DNA from: Candidatus Scatosoma pullicola
Lineage (GTDB): Bacteria; Bacillota; Clostridia; Christensenellales; Borkfalkiaceae
Reading direction: 5' to 3'
Assembly (NCBI GenBank): GCA_018712725.1
Contig: DVGN01000071.1
Location: 1-39,189, forward strand
DNA: 39,189 bases
The translations under genes were made by a program, and so were the position numbers. Under the pieces are notes generated by a model. That model ran no database searches and had not been told where the DNA came from. It was given only the letters and a program-made list of their open reading frames with translations. Of the stretch, positions 1 through 10,629 are shown one piece after another. The stretch's first letter is position 1; every line of letters starts with the position of its first letter.

Positions 1-1448
1 GCGGCGGAGAGGAGGAGGCGCTCGCGGACGTCTACGGCGCGGCGACTTTGAAAAACTGCTATAAGATCGCGGCGGAAAAACACGGCGTGCGCATCCGCGG
101 CTATATCGGCAACCAGAATTTCTTCAAGCCCAACAAGACCTATCAGAGCGTCTTTCTCAACGGCAGATACATCGTCAATCAGACGATTTCCGCGGCGGTG
201 GGCAACGCCTATGCCGGCTATCTCATGAAGCGGCAGTATCCCTTCTATGTGCTGTACATCGACGTTTCGCCCGAAATCGTGGACGTGAACGTCCACCCCA
301 ATAAGGCGGACGTGCGATTTGCCGATAACCAGACCATTTACGGCTGTATTTATTCGGTGATCTCCGCCGTATTGGACGGCAATTCCCGCGCGCTCGATTA
401 CGTCGTCTCCGACTCGTCGGCGATTCCGCCCGAACCCGCCGAACCCGTTTCCGCACAGCCGGCAAAAGGGGCGGAGAAGAGGACGGCGTTTGCCGGTTCC
501 GCGGGATTTGCGGCGAGATCTTCCCCCAATCCCGCGCCCTTTGCGGGGGATGGTACCAAAGTACTCTCTCTGACATACGAAGAGGCGAAAAAGGAGCTGG
601 AAAAGGCTGCGCCCGTAATCTCGTCCGGAACTGCGTCCAAAACTTCGCCCGAAGAGGAACTTCCCTTCGACGTCCCGTCCGAAAAACGGGAAAAGGCGGA
701 GAGAAAAAATGCGCAGAAGGCGTATGCCGACCTGTTCTTTGAAAAGAACGTCCTCGAAGTCAATGCCTCCGAGCCCGCGATTTCTTCGTCTGCGGCGGAG
801 CCGGATGCCTTTCTCGAAAACAAGCGCTTTCTCGAAGAGCGGGACAAAAAGGCAAAGCAGAACCGCATCGACATCTCTTCCTGCGTGTATGCGGGGAAGC
901 TGTTCAATACCTATCTCCTCTACGAGCGCGGAGACGAATTTTACATTATCGACCAGCACGCCGCGCACGAGCGGCTGATCTTCGACCGCCTCAAAGAGCG
1001 GATGAAAAACAGGCAGATCTTGCAGCAGCCCATGCTGATTCCGTATATGCTCAATCTCAACGCCTTTGAAAGCGCGTTTATCCGCGAAAATCTCGACAAT
1101 ATCCGCGACATGGGATTCGACATCGAAGAATTCGGAGACAATTCCTTCAAGGTGTCCGCCGTTCCGCTCGATCTGCAATCCATCGATCTCGGCGTGTTTT
1201 TCAACGAAATTTTGGGAGACGTGAGCGGATTCCGCTCGATAAAACTCGAAGACATCCTGAAAGACAAGCTCGCCACGGCGGCGTGTAAAGCGGCGGTCAA
1301 GGGGGGCATGGATTTGACGAAAGAGGAAGTCGGGGAACTTTTCCGCCTCATGGACGGGGATATGGGGCTGAAATGTCCGCACGGTCGTCCCGTCGTCGTG
1401 CGCATGACTAAAACGGAACTCGAAAAGATGTTCAAGAGGATCGTCTGA
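1..1448 (+). CDS. mutL: DNA mismatch repair protein MutL, C-terminal part (5' end outside window)
   Basis: Frame is open to the window edge (..GGEEEALADVYGAATLKNC..), so the TTG at 48 is not the true start. Contains MutL motifs FLNGRYI, VDVNVHPNKADVRF and the C-terminal DQHAAHERLIF, ACKAAVKGG, CPHGRPVVVRM; followed by miaA. Confidence 0.95.
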   Translation, partial: GGEEEALADVYGAATLKNCYKIAAEKHGVRIRGYIGNQNFFKPNKTYQSVFLNGRYIVNQTISAAVGNAYAGYLMKRQYPFYVLYIDVSPEIVDVNVHPNKADVRFADNQTIYGCIYSVISAVLDGNSRALDYVVSDSSAIPPEPAEPVSAQPAKGAEKRTAFAGSAGFAARSSPNPAPFAGDGTKVLSLTYEEAKKELEKAAPVISSGTASKTSPEEELPFDVPSEKREKAERKNAQKAYADLFFEKNVLEVNASEPAISSSAAEPDAFLENKRFLEERDKKAKQNRIDISSCVYAGKLFNTYLLYERGDEFYIIDQHAAHERLIFDRLKERMKNRQILQQPMLIPYMLNLNAFESAFIRENLDNIRDMGFDIEEFGDNSFKVSAVPLDLQSIDLGVFFNEILGDVSGFRSIKLEDILKDKLATAACKAAVKGGMDLTKEEVGELFRLMDGDMGLKCPHGRPVVVRMTKTELEKMFKRIV

Positions 1449-2341
1449 TGAAGGTCCTCGTCGTCTGCGGTCCCACGGCGTCCGGAAAGACGGCGCTCGC
1501 CGTCGACTGCGCCCGCGCCCTCCGCTCGGAGGTTATTTCCGCCGATTCCATGCTCGTCTACAAGGGGCTGGACATCGGCACGGCAAAGCCGACAAAGGAA
1601 GAGATGGGCGGAATCCGGCATCATCTCATCGACGTCGCCGGACCGATGCAGAGCTTTTCCGTAAGCGATTATGAGGCGTTGGCGCTCCCCGTGCTCGAAA
1701 GGCTGCTGTCCGAAGGTAAAACGCCCGTCGTCTGCGGGGGGACGGGATTTTATATCCGCGCCCTTCTCTATAAAAGCGGCTTCGGTCATGCGGGCGGAAG
1801 CGCGGAGATCCGCGCAAAGTATGCGAAATTTCTCGAAGAGAACGGGAAGGAAGCGCTGCACGACCTCTTGAAGAAAAAAGATCCCGCGTCGGCGGAGATT
1901 CTGCACCCGAACGACGTGAAGCGGGTCGTCCGCGCATTGGAGATTTTCGACCTGACGGGAAAGCGGAAATCCGAGCAGAACGACCTGCCCCTGCCCCGTT
2001 TCGATTTTACCGCCGTCTGCATCAGCTATCCGCGGGAAGAACTGTACGCGCGCATCGACCGTCGGGTGGAGAAAATGGTGGAGGCAGGACTTTTCCGGGA
2101 GGTGGAAGAACTTTTGGAAAAAGGCGTTCCGCAAACCGCGCAATGTATGCAGGGGATCGGCTATAAAGAGGTCGCGGAAGGGCTGCGCCTTCGTCTGTCC
2201 GCGGATGAGATTGCGGAAAACATCAAAAAGAACACCCGCAATTACGCGAAACGGCAGATCACCTTTTTCAAACGAATGCCCGATCTCACCGTGCTGCCGC
2301 CCGAAGAAAGCTGTGCGGCAAAGGTGCTGGAATTGTTATAA
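1448..2341 (+). CDS. miaA: tRNA dimethylallyltransferase
   Basis: P-loop GPTASGKTALAVD, SADSMLVYKGLDIGTAKPT, GGTGFYIRALL, QGIGYKE; overlaps the mutL stop. Confidence 0.96.
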   Translation: MKVLVVCGPTASGKTALAVDCARALRSEVISADSMLVYKGLDIGTAKPTKEEMGGIRHHLIDVAGPMQSFSVSDYEALALPVLERLLSEGKTPVVCGGTGFYIRALLYKSGFGHAGGSAEIRAKYAKFLEENGKEALHDLLKKKDPASAEILHPNDVKRVVRALEIFDLTGKRKSEQNDLPLPRFDFTAVCISYPREELYARIDRRVEKMVEAGLFREVEELLEKGVPQTAQCMQGIGYKEVAEGLRLRLSADEIAENIKKNTRNYAKRQITFFKRMPDLTVLPPEESCAAKVLELL

Positions 2342-2343
2342 AC

Positions 2344-2376
2344 CTATGTCAGACGTAATATATATGTCTGACATAA
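2344..2376. repeat. 33-bp paired palindromic element, copy A
   Basis: C-TATGTCAGACGTA-ATATA-TATGTCTGACATA-A; unit centres 2351 and 2369 (18 bp apart); arms complementary apart from one G.T pair and the outermost base. Confidence 0.8.
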
Positions 2377-2404
2377 TACGAAAGGAAGATAAAAAGGAGT
2401 TATT

Positions 2405-3649
2405 ATGACGGCAGAAGAACTGATCGAAGAGAGCGAACGGGCGCTCGCGCCCCGGTTCAGGGCGGTGGAAAGAATTGCGGAACACAACCAGGAAAAGGTT
2501 TTGAAGGCGTTTCAGGCATGCCGGGTGGCGCTTCGGCACTTCAATCCCTCCACGGGCTACGGCTACGGCGATGAAGGCAGATTTACGTTAGGCGAAGTAT
2601 TCGCCCTGTCGATGGGCGCGGAGGCGGGCATCGTGTCGCCCGCGATGCTCTCGGGAACCCATGCGTTGAGCGTGGCGCTGTTCGGCATTCTCCGCCCCGG
2701 CGACAAGGTGCTTTCCCTGTCGGGAATGCCCTACGATACCCTGCGCGGTGTCATCTGCGGGGAGGGGAACGGCTCTCTCAAAGATTTCGGGATTTCCTTC
2801 GAATGTCTCGATCTTTCTGAGGACGGGAAATTCGATATGCGCAAAGCGGCGGAGCGGATAAAGGCGCTCGGAAAGGATCTGCGCATGATTTATATCCAGC
2901 GTTCCCGCGGGTACGAACTGCGGGACGCCTTCACCGCGGACGAGATCGGGGAAGCGTGCTCCCGCGTGCGCGCGCTGGGCTTTGACGGGTGCATCTTCGT
3001 GGACAACTGTTATGGGGAATTTGTGGAGGAGAAGGAGCCCTGCGACGTGGGGGCGGACTTGGCGGTCGGCTCTCTCATCAAAAATCCGGGCGGGGGGCTC
3101 GCGCCGACGGGCGGGTACGTCGTCGGCAAAAAAGAATATGTGGAACAGATCGGGAAACGCCTGACGGCGCCTTCCGTCGGCAACGAAGTCGGGTCTTACG
3201 CCTACGGCTACCGCGCCTTTTACCAGGGGCTGTTTCTCGCCCCTCACGTCGTCGGACAGGCGGTGAAGGGAAGCCTTCTCATCGGCAAGTGCATGGACGC
3301 GCTGGGGTATGAAAATTTCCCCGCGATCGACAAGACGCCGGCGGACATCACCCGCGCGATCCGCTTCGATACGGAAAAACAGCTCTGCGATTTCATCCGT
3401 TCCGTGCAGGAGGCGTCTCCCGTGGACAGCTATGTGACGCCCGAACCCTGGGACATGCCGGGTTACGACAGCAAGGTCATCATGGCGGCAGGCTGTTTCG
3501 TGGACGGGGCGTCCATCGAACTTTCCGCCGACGCGCCCGTAAAACCGCCTTATACCGCCTATTTCCAGGGCGGGCTTACCTACGAACACTGCAAATACGC
3601 CCTGAAAAAAATCCTCGGCAAACTCATGCCCGCAAGAACGGCAGAGTGA
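2405..3649 (+). CDS. methionine gamma-lyase family / YnbB (aluminium resistance)-like PLP enzyme
   Basis: FNPSTGYGYGDEGR, SGTHALSVALFGILRPGD, PLP-lysine context GSLIKNPGGGLAPTGGY; located after miaA as in other Firmicutes. Confidence 0.88.
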   Translation: MTAEELIEESERALAPRFRAVERIAEHNQEKVLKAFQACRVALRHFNPSTGYGYGDEGRFTLGEVFALSMGAEAGIVSPAMLSGTHALSVALFGILRPGDKVLSLSGMPYDTLRGVICGEGNGSLKDFGISFECLDLSEDGKFDMRKAAERIKALGKDLRMIYIQRSRGYELRDAFTADEIGEACSRVRALGFDGCIFVDNCYGEFVEEKEPCDVGADLAVGSLIKNPGGGLAPTGGYVVGKKEYVEQIGKRLTAPSVGNEVGSYAYGYRAFYQGLFLAPHVVGQAVKGSLLIGKCMDALGYENFPAIDKTPADITRAIRFDTEKQLCDFIRSVQEASPVDSYVTPEPWDMPGYDSKVIMAAGCFVDGASIELSADAPVKPPYTAYFQGGLTYEHCKYALKKILGKLMPARTAE

Positions 3650-3660
3650 GGAGAACGGGT

Positions 3661-4155
3661 ATGGTAAACAACGGAACGGAATGCGCCGTCGACAGGATTA
3701 TACGGGCGACCGAACGCGAAATTCCCGGCATCGGCAGGCTGCTCGTGCAGGTCAACGACGTCCACGCCGCCGTCCGCCCCGACCTCTTTTGCAAAGGGGG
3801 CAGAAAGTATGCGGACGAGCAGCTCGAAAGCATATTGCAAGATTCCGGAACGCCGGTGTTTGTCGCATTGGACAAGGAGGGCGGGGTACTCGGCTATATC
3901 TTCTGCGCTTTCGAGCGGCGGACATACGGGGAGGGGGAGATCGTCACGCTGTATATAGACGATCTCTGCGTGGACGAAAGGGCGCGCGGATCGCATGTCG
4001 GAAGCGCGCTGCTGCAATACGCGGAGGACTTCGCCCGTTCGGCGGGGTGCTATAACGTCACTCTGAACGTCTGGGAGGGAAATGATGCGGCGCGGCGTTT
4101 TTATGAGGACAGGGGATTGATGAAACAAAAAACCGGGCTGGAAAAAATCCTTTGA
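3661..4155 (+). CDS. GNAT family N-acetyltransferase
   Basis: DDLCVDERARGSHVGSALLQYAEDFA acetyl-CoA binding motif and C-terminal NDAARRFYEDRGL; start chosen at the ATG after GAGGAGAACGGGT. Confidence 0.88.
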   Translation: MVNNGTECAVDRIIRATEREIPGIGRLLVQVNDVHAAVRPDLFCKGGRKYADEQLESILQDSGTPVFVALDKEGGVLGYIFCAFERRTYGEGEIVTLYIDDLCVDERARGSHVGSALLQYAEDFARSAGCYNVTLNVWEGNDAARRFYEDRGLMKQKTGLEKIL

Positions 4156-4179
4156 AACGCCCGTGGAAGGGGAAATGAT

Positions 4180-4770
4180 ATGAGATATTGCAAGAACTGC
4201 TATTTCGCTTTCGATCCGGCGTCTGAGCGCTGCCCCGTCTGCGGCAGCAAGGATTTCCGGGAAGCCGAAGCGGACGATTTTTGCCTTTTGCGGGAAGCGC
4301 GTCAGGCGGAAGCGGATGTTCTGGCGGATACTTTCGAAAGGATGGGGATCGCGTGTACGCTCATGCCGTACGGAAACGGATTGCGTCCCTATTTTGCCCT
4401 GCCGTCGGAATATTTCCGGATCTATGTGCCGTTTGCCTTTCTGGAAGAGGCGAAAAAAGTGCTGCGCGACAGGGAGAATGCCGAAACGGAAAGTCTGAGA
4501 AGCGTTTTGTCGGAAAACGCGGGGAAATTCCACGTCGGAACGCCGAAGGCGGAAAAGAAGATCCGGAAAAAGTGCAGACTTCCGAAAGAGATTGACCTTG
4601 CGGCGTTTTGCGCGCAAATCGCCGAAAACTCCGAAAAGATCATAGACGGCGGACCGATCACCACCTGGGAGGGCGGCAAATACCTCTTTTGCTTTTCGGG
4701 AGAATGGCGGCTGGCGGTCAACTCGGTAACGTTTGAAATTTTGTCCCTGACGCGGGAAAAGCAGAAATAA
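4180..4770 (+). CDS. hypothetical protein with N-terminal zinc ribbon
   Basis: MRYCKNCYFAFDPASERCPVCGSKDF has two CxxC pairs; followed by a terminator hairpin. Confidence 0.7.
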   Translation: MRYCKNCYFAFDPASERCPVCGSKDFREAEADDFCLLREARQAEADVLADTFERMGIACTLMPYGNGLRPYFALPSEYFRIYVPFAFLEEAKKVLRDRENAETESLRSVLSENAGKFHVGTPKAEKKIRKKCRLPKEIDLAAFCAQIAENSEKIIDGGPITTWEGGKYLFCFSGEWRLAVNSVTFEILSLTREKQK

Positions 4771-4811
4771 GGGAAAAGCGCCGAAAGGGGAAGCGCGCGT
4801 TCGGCTAAGAT

Positions 4812-4846
4812 AAAGGCTCCCGGATATTGATTCCGGGAGCCTTTTA
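4812..4846 (+). terminator. intrinsic terminator
   Basis: GGCTCCCGGA-N7-TCCGGGAGCC followed by TTTTA. Confidence 0.75.
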
Positions 4847-4884
4847 CTGCCACGTGAAACGAATTATTTTGCCGATTTTTCTTT

Positions 4885-5494
4885 TCAAAACAACGCCGCA
4901 ATGCGCTCTTTAATCCGGACAAATCCTTGCATGAAACGGCTTCTTTTCGGAAACAGCGCGGCACAATTTTCGTCAATTCCCCGCAAGACTCCTTACCCGA
5001 ACAATAAAACTCCAAAGAACGGGGCTTTAACGTGATCGCGTACTCCGCATCCGCGCGATCGCCGAGAATCATAAATTTCCCGGCGGTATAATGAATAAAG
5101 CCACGGGCGCAGACATCGTGTTCGGCGAATACCTCTTTAACGGTTTCGTCCGTTTGCACATATTCGCGGTACTCCCATTTTTTGCCGTAGGGCATCCGGT
5201 TGAGGATAAAAAAGACCATCGCCTCATCGTTATAATTTTTCTCATATAAGTTATAGCCGAGGACTTTGCCGTTTGCCGCCCACAGATAACCGTAATAAGA
5301 ATGGACGTAAGCGGGTGCTCCGAGTATCCGGCACGCCTTTTCGAATAAGGTTGAAAACCGTTCTTCCGTGACTTTCGCTTTCAGCGCGATCGCCTTTCCT
5401 TTGACAAAGTGACAAAGCTGAAAATCCCACTCAACGAAGACGTTTCGGTTTCATAGCCTTCTATGATTTCGCCTACCGTTTCCGCCGAAGTCAT
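4885..5494 (-). pseudogene. hypothetical protein gene disrupted by two frameshifts
   Basis: RBS (GGAGGG) and ATG at 5494 (MTSAETVGEIIEGYETE..), frame change near 5435-5450 into ..VFVEWDFQLCHFVKGKAIALKAK..LEFYCSGKE.., then near 4985-5000 into ..VLRGIDENCAALFPKRSRFMQGFVRIKERIAALF*, stop at 4885-4887, just short of the shared terminator hairpin. Confidence 0.65.
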
Positions 5495-5596
5495 TTTGCC
5501 TTTTCCCTCCGAAAGATACCGTTTTTCTGTATAAGGGCGAAAACAGACAAAAGGCGTGGGATGAAACCACGCCTTTTGTGTCTGTACCTTTTTCAA

Positions 5597-7231
<1,635 letters not shown>

Positions 7232-7272
7232 TTATCTCCTTAAATTGCCGAATTTATTTTCCGCCCGGGAAC

Positions 7273-7560
7273 TCAGTCCTCGACGACGGCGAGAATGTCG
7301 CTTTGCTTGATGATGGTGAATTCCTTTCCGTCCACTTTGAAATCGGAACCCGCGTACTTGGAGCAGAGGACTTTGTCTCCCACCTTCACCTGCATCTGCA
7401 CTTCTTTTCCGTCGATGATCCCGCCGGGACCGACGGCGACGACGATGCACGTCTGCGGTTTTTCCTGTGCCGAAGAGGGAAGGAAGAAGCCGCTCTTGGT
7501 CTTTTCTTCCACCGTCACGCTTTCCACGACAACTTTGTCGAACAACGGTTTGATGTTCAT
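7273..7560 (-). CDS. groES: co-chaperonin GroES
   Basis: MNIKPLFDKVVVE..KTKSGFFLPSSAQEKPQ..VGDKVLCSKYAGSDFKVDGKEFTIIKQSDILAVVE. Confidence 0.98.
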   Translation of the reverse strand: MNIKPLFDKVVVESVTVEEKTKSGFFLPSSAQEKPQTCIVVAVGPGGIIDGKEVQMQVKVGDKVLCSKYAGSDFKVDGKEFTIIKQSDILAVVED

Positions 7561-7644
7561 AATTGAAACCTCCGAAAGATTTTGTCCGCCCCCGCGGCAT
7601 AAGAGAGGCGCCGGGAAACGGGTCTGTTAATTTTTACCGTTATT

Positions 7645-7672
7645 ATTATAAACACCCGTCCCCGCTCCTCAA
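7645..7672 (-). promoter_or_regulatory. putative sigma-A promoter of groESL
   Basis: Minus strand TTGAGG-16 bp-TATAAT upstream of groES. Confidence 0.6.
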
Positions 7673-7743
7673 ACAGGGAAAAACAAAAATTGCGGGGAAA
7701 AGTTTATTTTTTCTTCCGGCGCTCCGTTTTCCCGCCCGAAAAG

Positions 7744-7772
7744 ATTGCGTTTTCGGAAAAAATATGATACAA
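7744..7772 (+). promoter_or_regulatory. putative sigma-A promoter of the dCMP deaminase gene
   Basis: TTGCGT-17 bp-TACAAT upstream of the 7797 start. Confidence 0.6.
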
Positions 7773-7796
7773 TGAGAATTCAGACGGGAGGATGTT

Positions 7797-8291
7797 ATGG
7801 CGGAAAACTCGGAAAAAAGATCGGACAGACGATCGGAAAAATGGGACAGGCGTTTTATGGAGCTGACGGAGACGGTCGCGGGCTGGTCGAGCTGTTTTCA
7901 GCCCAACCGGCACGTGGGCGCCATCATCGTCCGGGACAAGCGGGTGATGACGACGGGGTACAACGGCGCGCCCGCCGGCGTGAAGAGCTGTGAGGAAAAG
8001 GGGGAGTGCCTGCGGCGCAAACTCAACATCCCCAGCGGAACCCAGCAGGAACTGTGCTTTGCCGTCCACGCCGAGCAGAACGCCATCATCCAGGCGGCGA
8101 AATACGGCATTAACGTCAACGGCGCCACGCTGTACTGCACCCACCAGCCCTGCGTCATCTGCGCAAAGATGATCATAAATGCGGGGATTTCCCGGGTCGT
8201 GTACAAAAACGGTTACCCCGACGATTTTTCCCTGCGGCTCTTTGAAGAGGCGGGCGTCCGGGTGGAAAAGTACGGCGCCGGCGAGCCGTAA
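7797..8291 (+). CDS. deoxycytidylate (dCMP) deaminase, ComEB-like
   Basis: [21 protein letters not shown], zinc motifs VHAEQNAI and [13 protein letters not shown]. Confidence 0.94.
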   Translation: MAENSEKRSDRRSEKWDRRFMELTETVAGWSSCFQPNRHVGAIIVRDKRVMTTGYNGAPAGVKSCEEKGECLRRKLNIPSGTQQELCFAVHAEQNAIIQAAKYGINVNGATLYCTHQPCVICAKMIINAGISRVVYKNGYPDDFSLRLFEEAGVRVEKYGAGEP

Positions 8292-8346
8292 AGCGAGGCA
8301 AAGACCTTCCGGAGACCGGAGGGAAAAGCATAAGGAGAATAAGATC

Positions 8347-8866
8347 ATGAATCCCATCGTAACTTTTGAAATGGAAGACGGCAAGACGTTCAAGGCGGAA
8401 TTGTATCCGGACAAGGCGCCCAATACCGTCAACAACTTTTTGTCTCTCGTGAAGAAAGGATTTTATGACGGACTCATCTTTCACCGCGTCATCTCCGGCT
8501 TTATGATTCAGGGCGGGGATCCGAACGGCACGGGAACGGGCGGCCCCGGCTACCGCATCAGGGGGGGAATTTTCGGGGAACGGCTTCAAAAAGAACGACA
8601 TTTCCCATAAGCGGGGCGTCCTGTCCATGGCGCGCGCGCAGAACCCCGATTCGGCGGGGTCGCAGTTTTTCGTGATGCACGCGGACGCCGACTATCTCGA
8701 CGGGGAATATGCGGCGTTCGGCGCCGTCGTCGAAGGGATGGACACAGTGGACGGTATCGCGTCCGTCAGGACGGATTGGGGCGACCGCCCTTATGAGGAA
8801 CAGAAAATCAAAAAGGCGACGGCGGAGACGTTCGGGCAGGAATATCCCGAACCGGAGACGCTGTAA
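8347..8866 (+). pseudogene. peptidyl-prolyl cis-trans isomerase (PpiB-type cyclophilin) with a single-base frameshift
   Basis: First half [72 protein letters not shown]; second half in another frame (..[35 protein letters not shown]..). The shift coincides with G7 at 8561-8567; G6 restores a canonical cyclophilin. Confidence 0.85.
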
Positions 8867-8910
8867 CCGCTAAAATCGCACCCATAATCCATAAACAATA
8901 CAGGAGAGAA

Positions 8911-10353
8911 ATGCAGATGGCAGATCATTCTATTTATCAGAATCCGCTTTGCACCCGTTATGCGAGCGCGGAGATGCAGCGGGCGTTTTCCGACGAAAAG
9001 CGCTTCAAGCTGTGGCGGAAGCTCTGGATCGCGCTCGCGGAGTCGGAGATGGAACTCGGGCTCAACATTACGCCCGAACAGGTCGCGGAGATGAAAAAGT
9101 ACGCCGACGACATCGATTACGATCTGGCGGATGCGTACGAAAAGGAAGTGCGCCACGACGTCATGGCGCACGTCAGGGCGTTCGGCGCGCAGGCGAAGAG
9201 CGCGATGCCCATCATCCATCTGGGGGCGACGAGCTGTTTCGTCAACTGCAATTCCGAAATCATCATGATCGACGAAGCGCTGGACATCGTTAAGCGCAAG
9301 CTCGTCAACGTCATGGACAAACTGAAAAAATTCGCCTTGAAATACAAGGATCTGCCCACGCTCGGATTCACCCACCTGCAGCCCGCCCAACTCACGACGG
9401 TCGGCAAGCGCGCGACGCTGTGGCTGCAAGATCTCGAAATGGACTATCTCGATCTGTGCGATCTGAAATCCCATGTAAAGCTGCGCGGCGTCAAGGGCAC
9501 GACGGGCACGCAGGCGAGCTTTATGGATCTTTTCGACGGGGACGAAGAAAAGGTCAGGGCGCTCGAAAAGAAGGTCGTCGAAAAGATGGGCTACGAAAAG
9601 GTGTACGGCGTCACGGGGCAGACGTATCCCCGCAAATTCGACTACAACGTCCTCTGCGTTCTGTCCCAGATCGCGCAGAGCGCCTATAAATTCTCCAACG
9701 ACATCCGCCTTTTGCAAAATATGAAGGAGATCGAAGAACCGTTCGAAAAGAATCAGATCGGCTCTTCGGCGATGGCGTACAAGCGCAATCCCATGCGCTG
9801 CGAACGCATCGGCTCGCTGGCGAGATACGTCCTGTCCCTGCCCGTCAACAGTGCGGTGACTGCTTCCACGCAGTGGCTGGAACGGACGCTCGACGATTCG
9901 GCAAACCGCCGCATCGTCAACGCGCAGGCATTTCTCGGCGTAGACGCGATCCTCAACATCTATATGAACGTCGCCGAAAATCTCGTCGTGTACGATAAGG
10001 TCATCACCAAACATATCCGCGCGGAACTCCCGTTTATGGCGACGGAAAACATCATCATGGAATGTGTCAAGGCGGGCGGAAGCAGACAGGAACTCCACGA
10101 ACGCATCCGCGTTCTTTCCATGCAGGCGGGGAAAAACGTCAAGGAAGAGGGGGGCGAAAACAACCTCATCGAACTCATCCTGAAAGACGAAATGTTCCGC
10201 TCCGTATGGGATAAAATGGACGAAATTATCGACGCGGATAAATTCATCGGCAGGGCGCCTTCCCAGACGGTCGAATTCATCCGGAACGAAGTCGATCCCA
10301 TTCTCGACGCCAACCGCGATTTGCTCGGCGAACGGGGAGACGTGCGCGTCTGA
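8911..10353 (+). CDS. purB: adenylosuccinate lyase
   Basis: Fumarase/ASL signature GSSAMAYKRNPMRCE, plus GFTHLQPAQLTTVGKR and VKGTTGTQASF. Confidence 0.96.
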   Translation: MQMADHSIYQNPLCTRYASAEMQRAFSDEKRFKLWRKLWIALAESEMELGLNITPEQVAEMKKYADDIDYDLADAYEKEVRHDVMAHVRAFGAQAKSAMPIIHLGATSCFVNCNSEIIMIDEALDIVKRKLVNVMDKLKKFALKYKDLPTLGFTHLQPAQLTTVGKRATLWLQDLEMDYLDLCDLKSHVKLRGVKGTTGTQASFMDLFDGDEEKVRALEKKVVEKMGYEKVYGVTGQTYPRKFDYNVLCVLSQIAQSAYKFSNDIRLLQNMKEIEEPFEKNQIGSSAMAYKRNPMRCERIGSLARYVLSLPVNSAVTASTQWLERTLDDSANRRIVNAQAFLGVDAILNIYMNVAENLVVYDKVITKHIRAELPFMATENIIMECVKAGGSRQELHERIRVLSMQAGKNVKEEGGENNLIELILKDEMFRSVWDKMDEIIDADKFIGRAPSQTVEFIRNEVDPILDANRDLLGERGDVRV

Positions 10354-10396
10354 CGCCGAGTTGTAAAATTTCATTCGATAAGAAGAAACTGTTTTC

Positions 10397-10440
10397 AAAT
10401 CAAAAAAGTCCTCTGTCGACGCAGGGGACTTTTTTGATTT
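10397..10440. terminator. bidirectional intrinsic terminator after purB
   Basis: AAATCAAAAAAGTCC ... GGACTTTTTTGATTT inverted repeat. Confidence 0.8.
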
Positions 10441-10485
10441 CTTTTGGAATGAATCCTGTGAAACTTATTTCGTGAAACACATACA

Positions 10486-10518
10486 CTATGTCACGCATAA
10501 TATATATGTCTATCATAC
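10486..10518. repeat. 33-bp paired palindromic element, copy B
   Basis: C-TATGTCACGCATA-ATATA-TATGTCTATCATA-C; unit centres 10493 and 10511 (18 bp). Confidence 0.7.
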
Positions 10519-10527
10519 ATATTTTAG

Positions 10528-10627
10528 TATCTCAGACATAATTTAGATGATGATAGCGTGAAAAACTACAACCTGTGTGACATAATAAAATTAATATTTT
10601 AGACATAATAATATTATTTCAGGCATA
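10528..10627. repeat. cluster of degenerate single units of the TATGTCnGACATA family
   Basis: TATCTCAGACATA (10528-10540), CCTGTGTGACATA (10572-10584), TATTTTAGACATA (10595-10607), TATTTCAGGCATA (10615-10627) in an AT-rich intergenic stretch. Confidence 0.55.
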
Positions 10628-10629
10628 GT

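Noticed and set aside
4422-5219. 265-aa minus-strand ORF as an intact gene
   Set aside because: It runs through a terminator and antisense through the zinc-ribbon CDS; explained better as the middle frame of a two-frameshift pseudogene.
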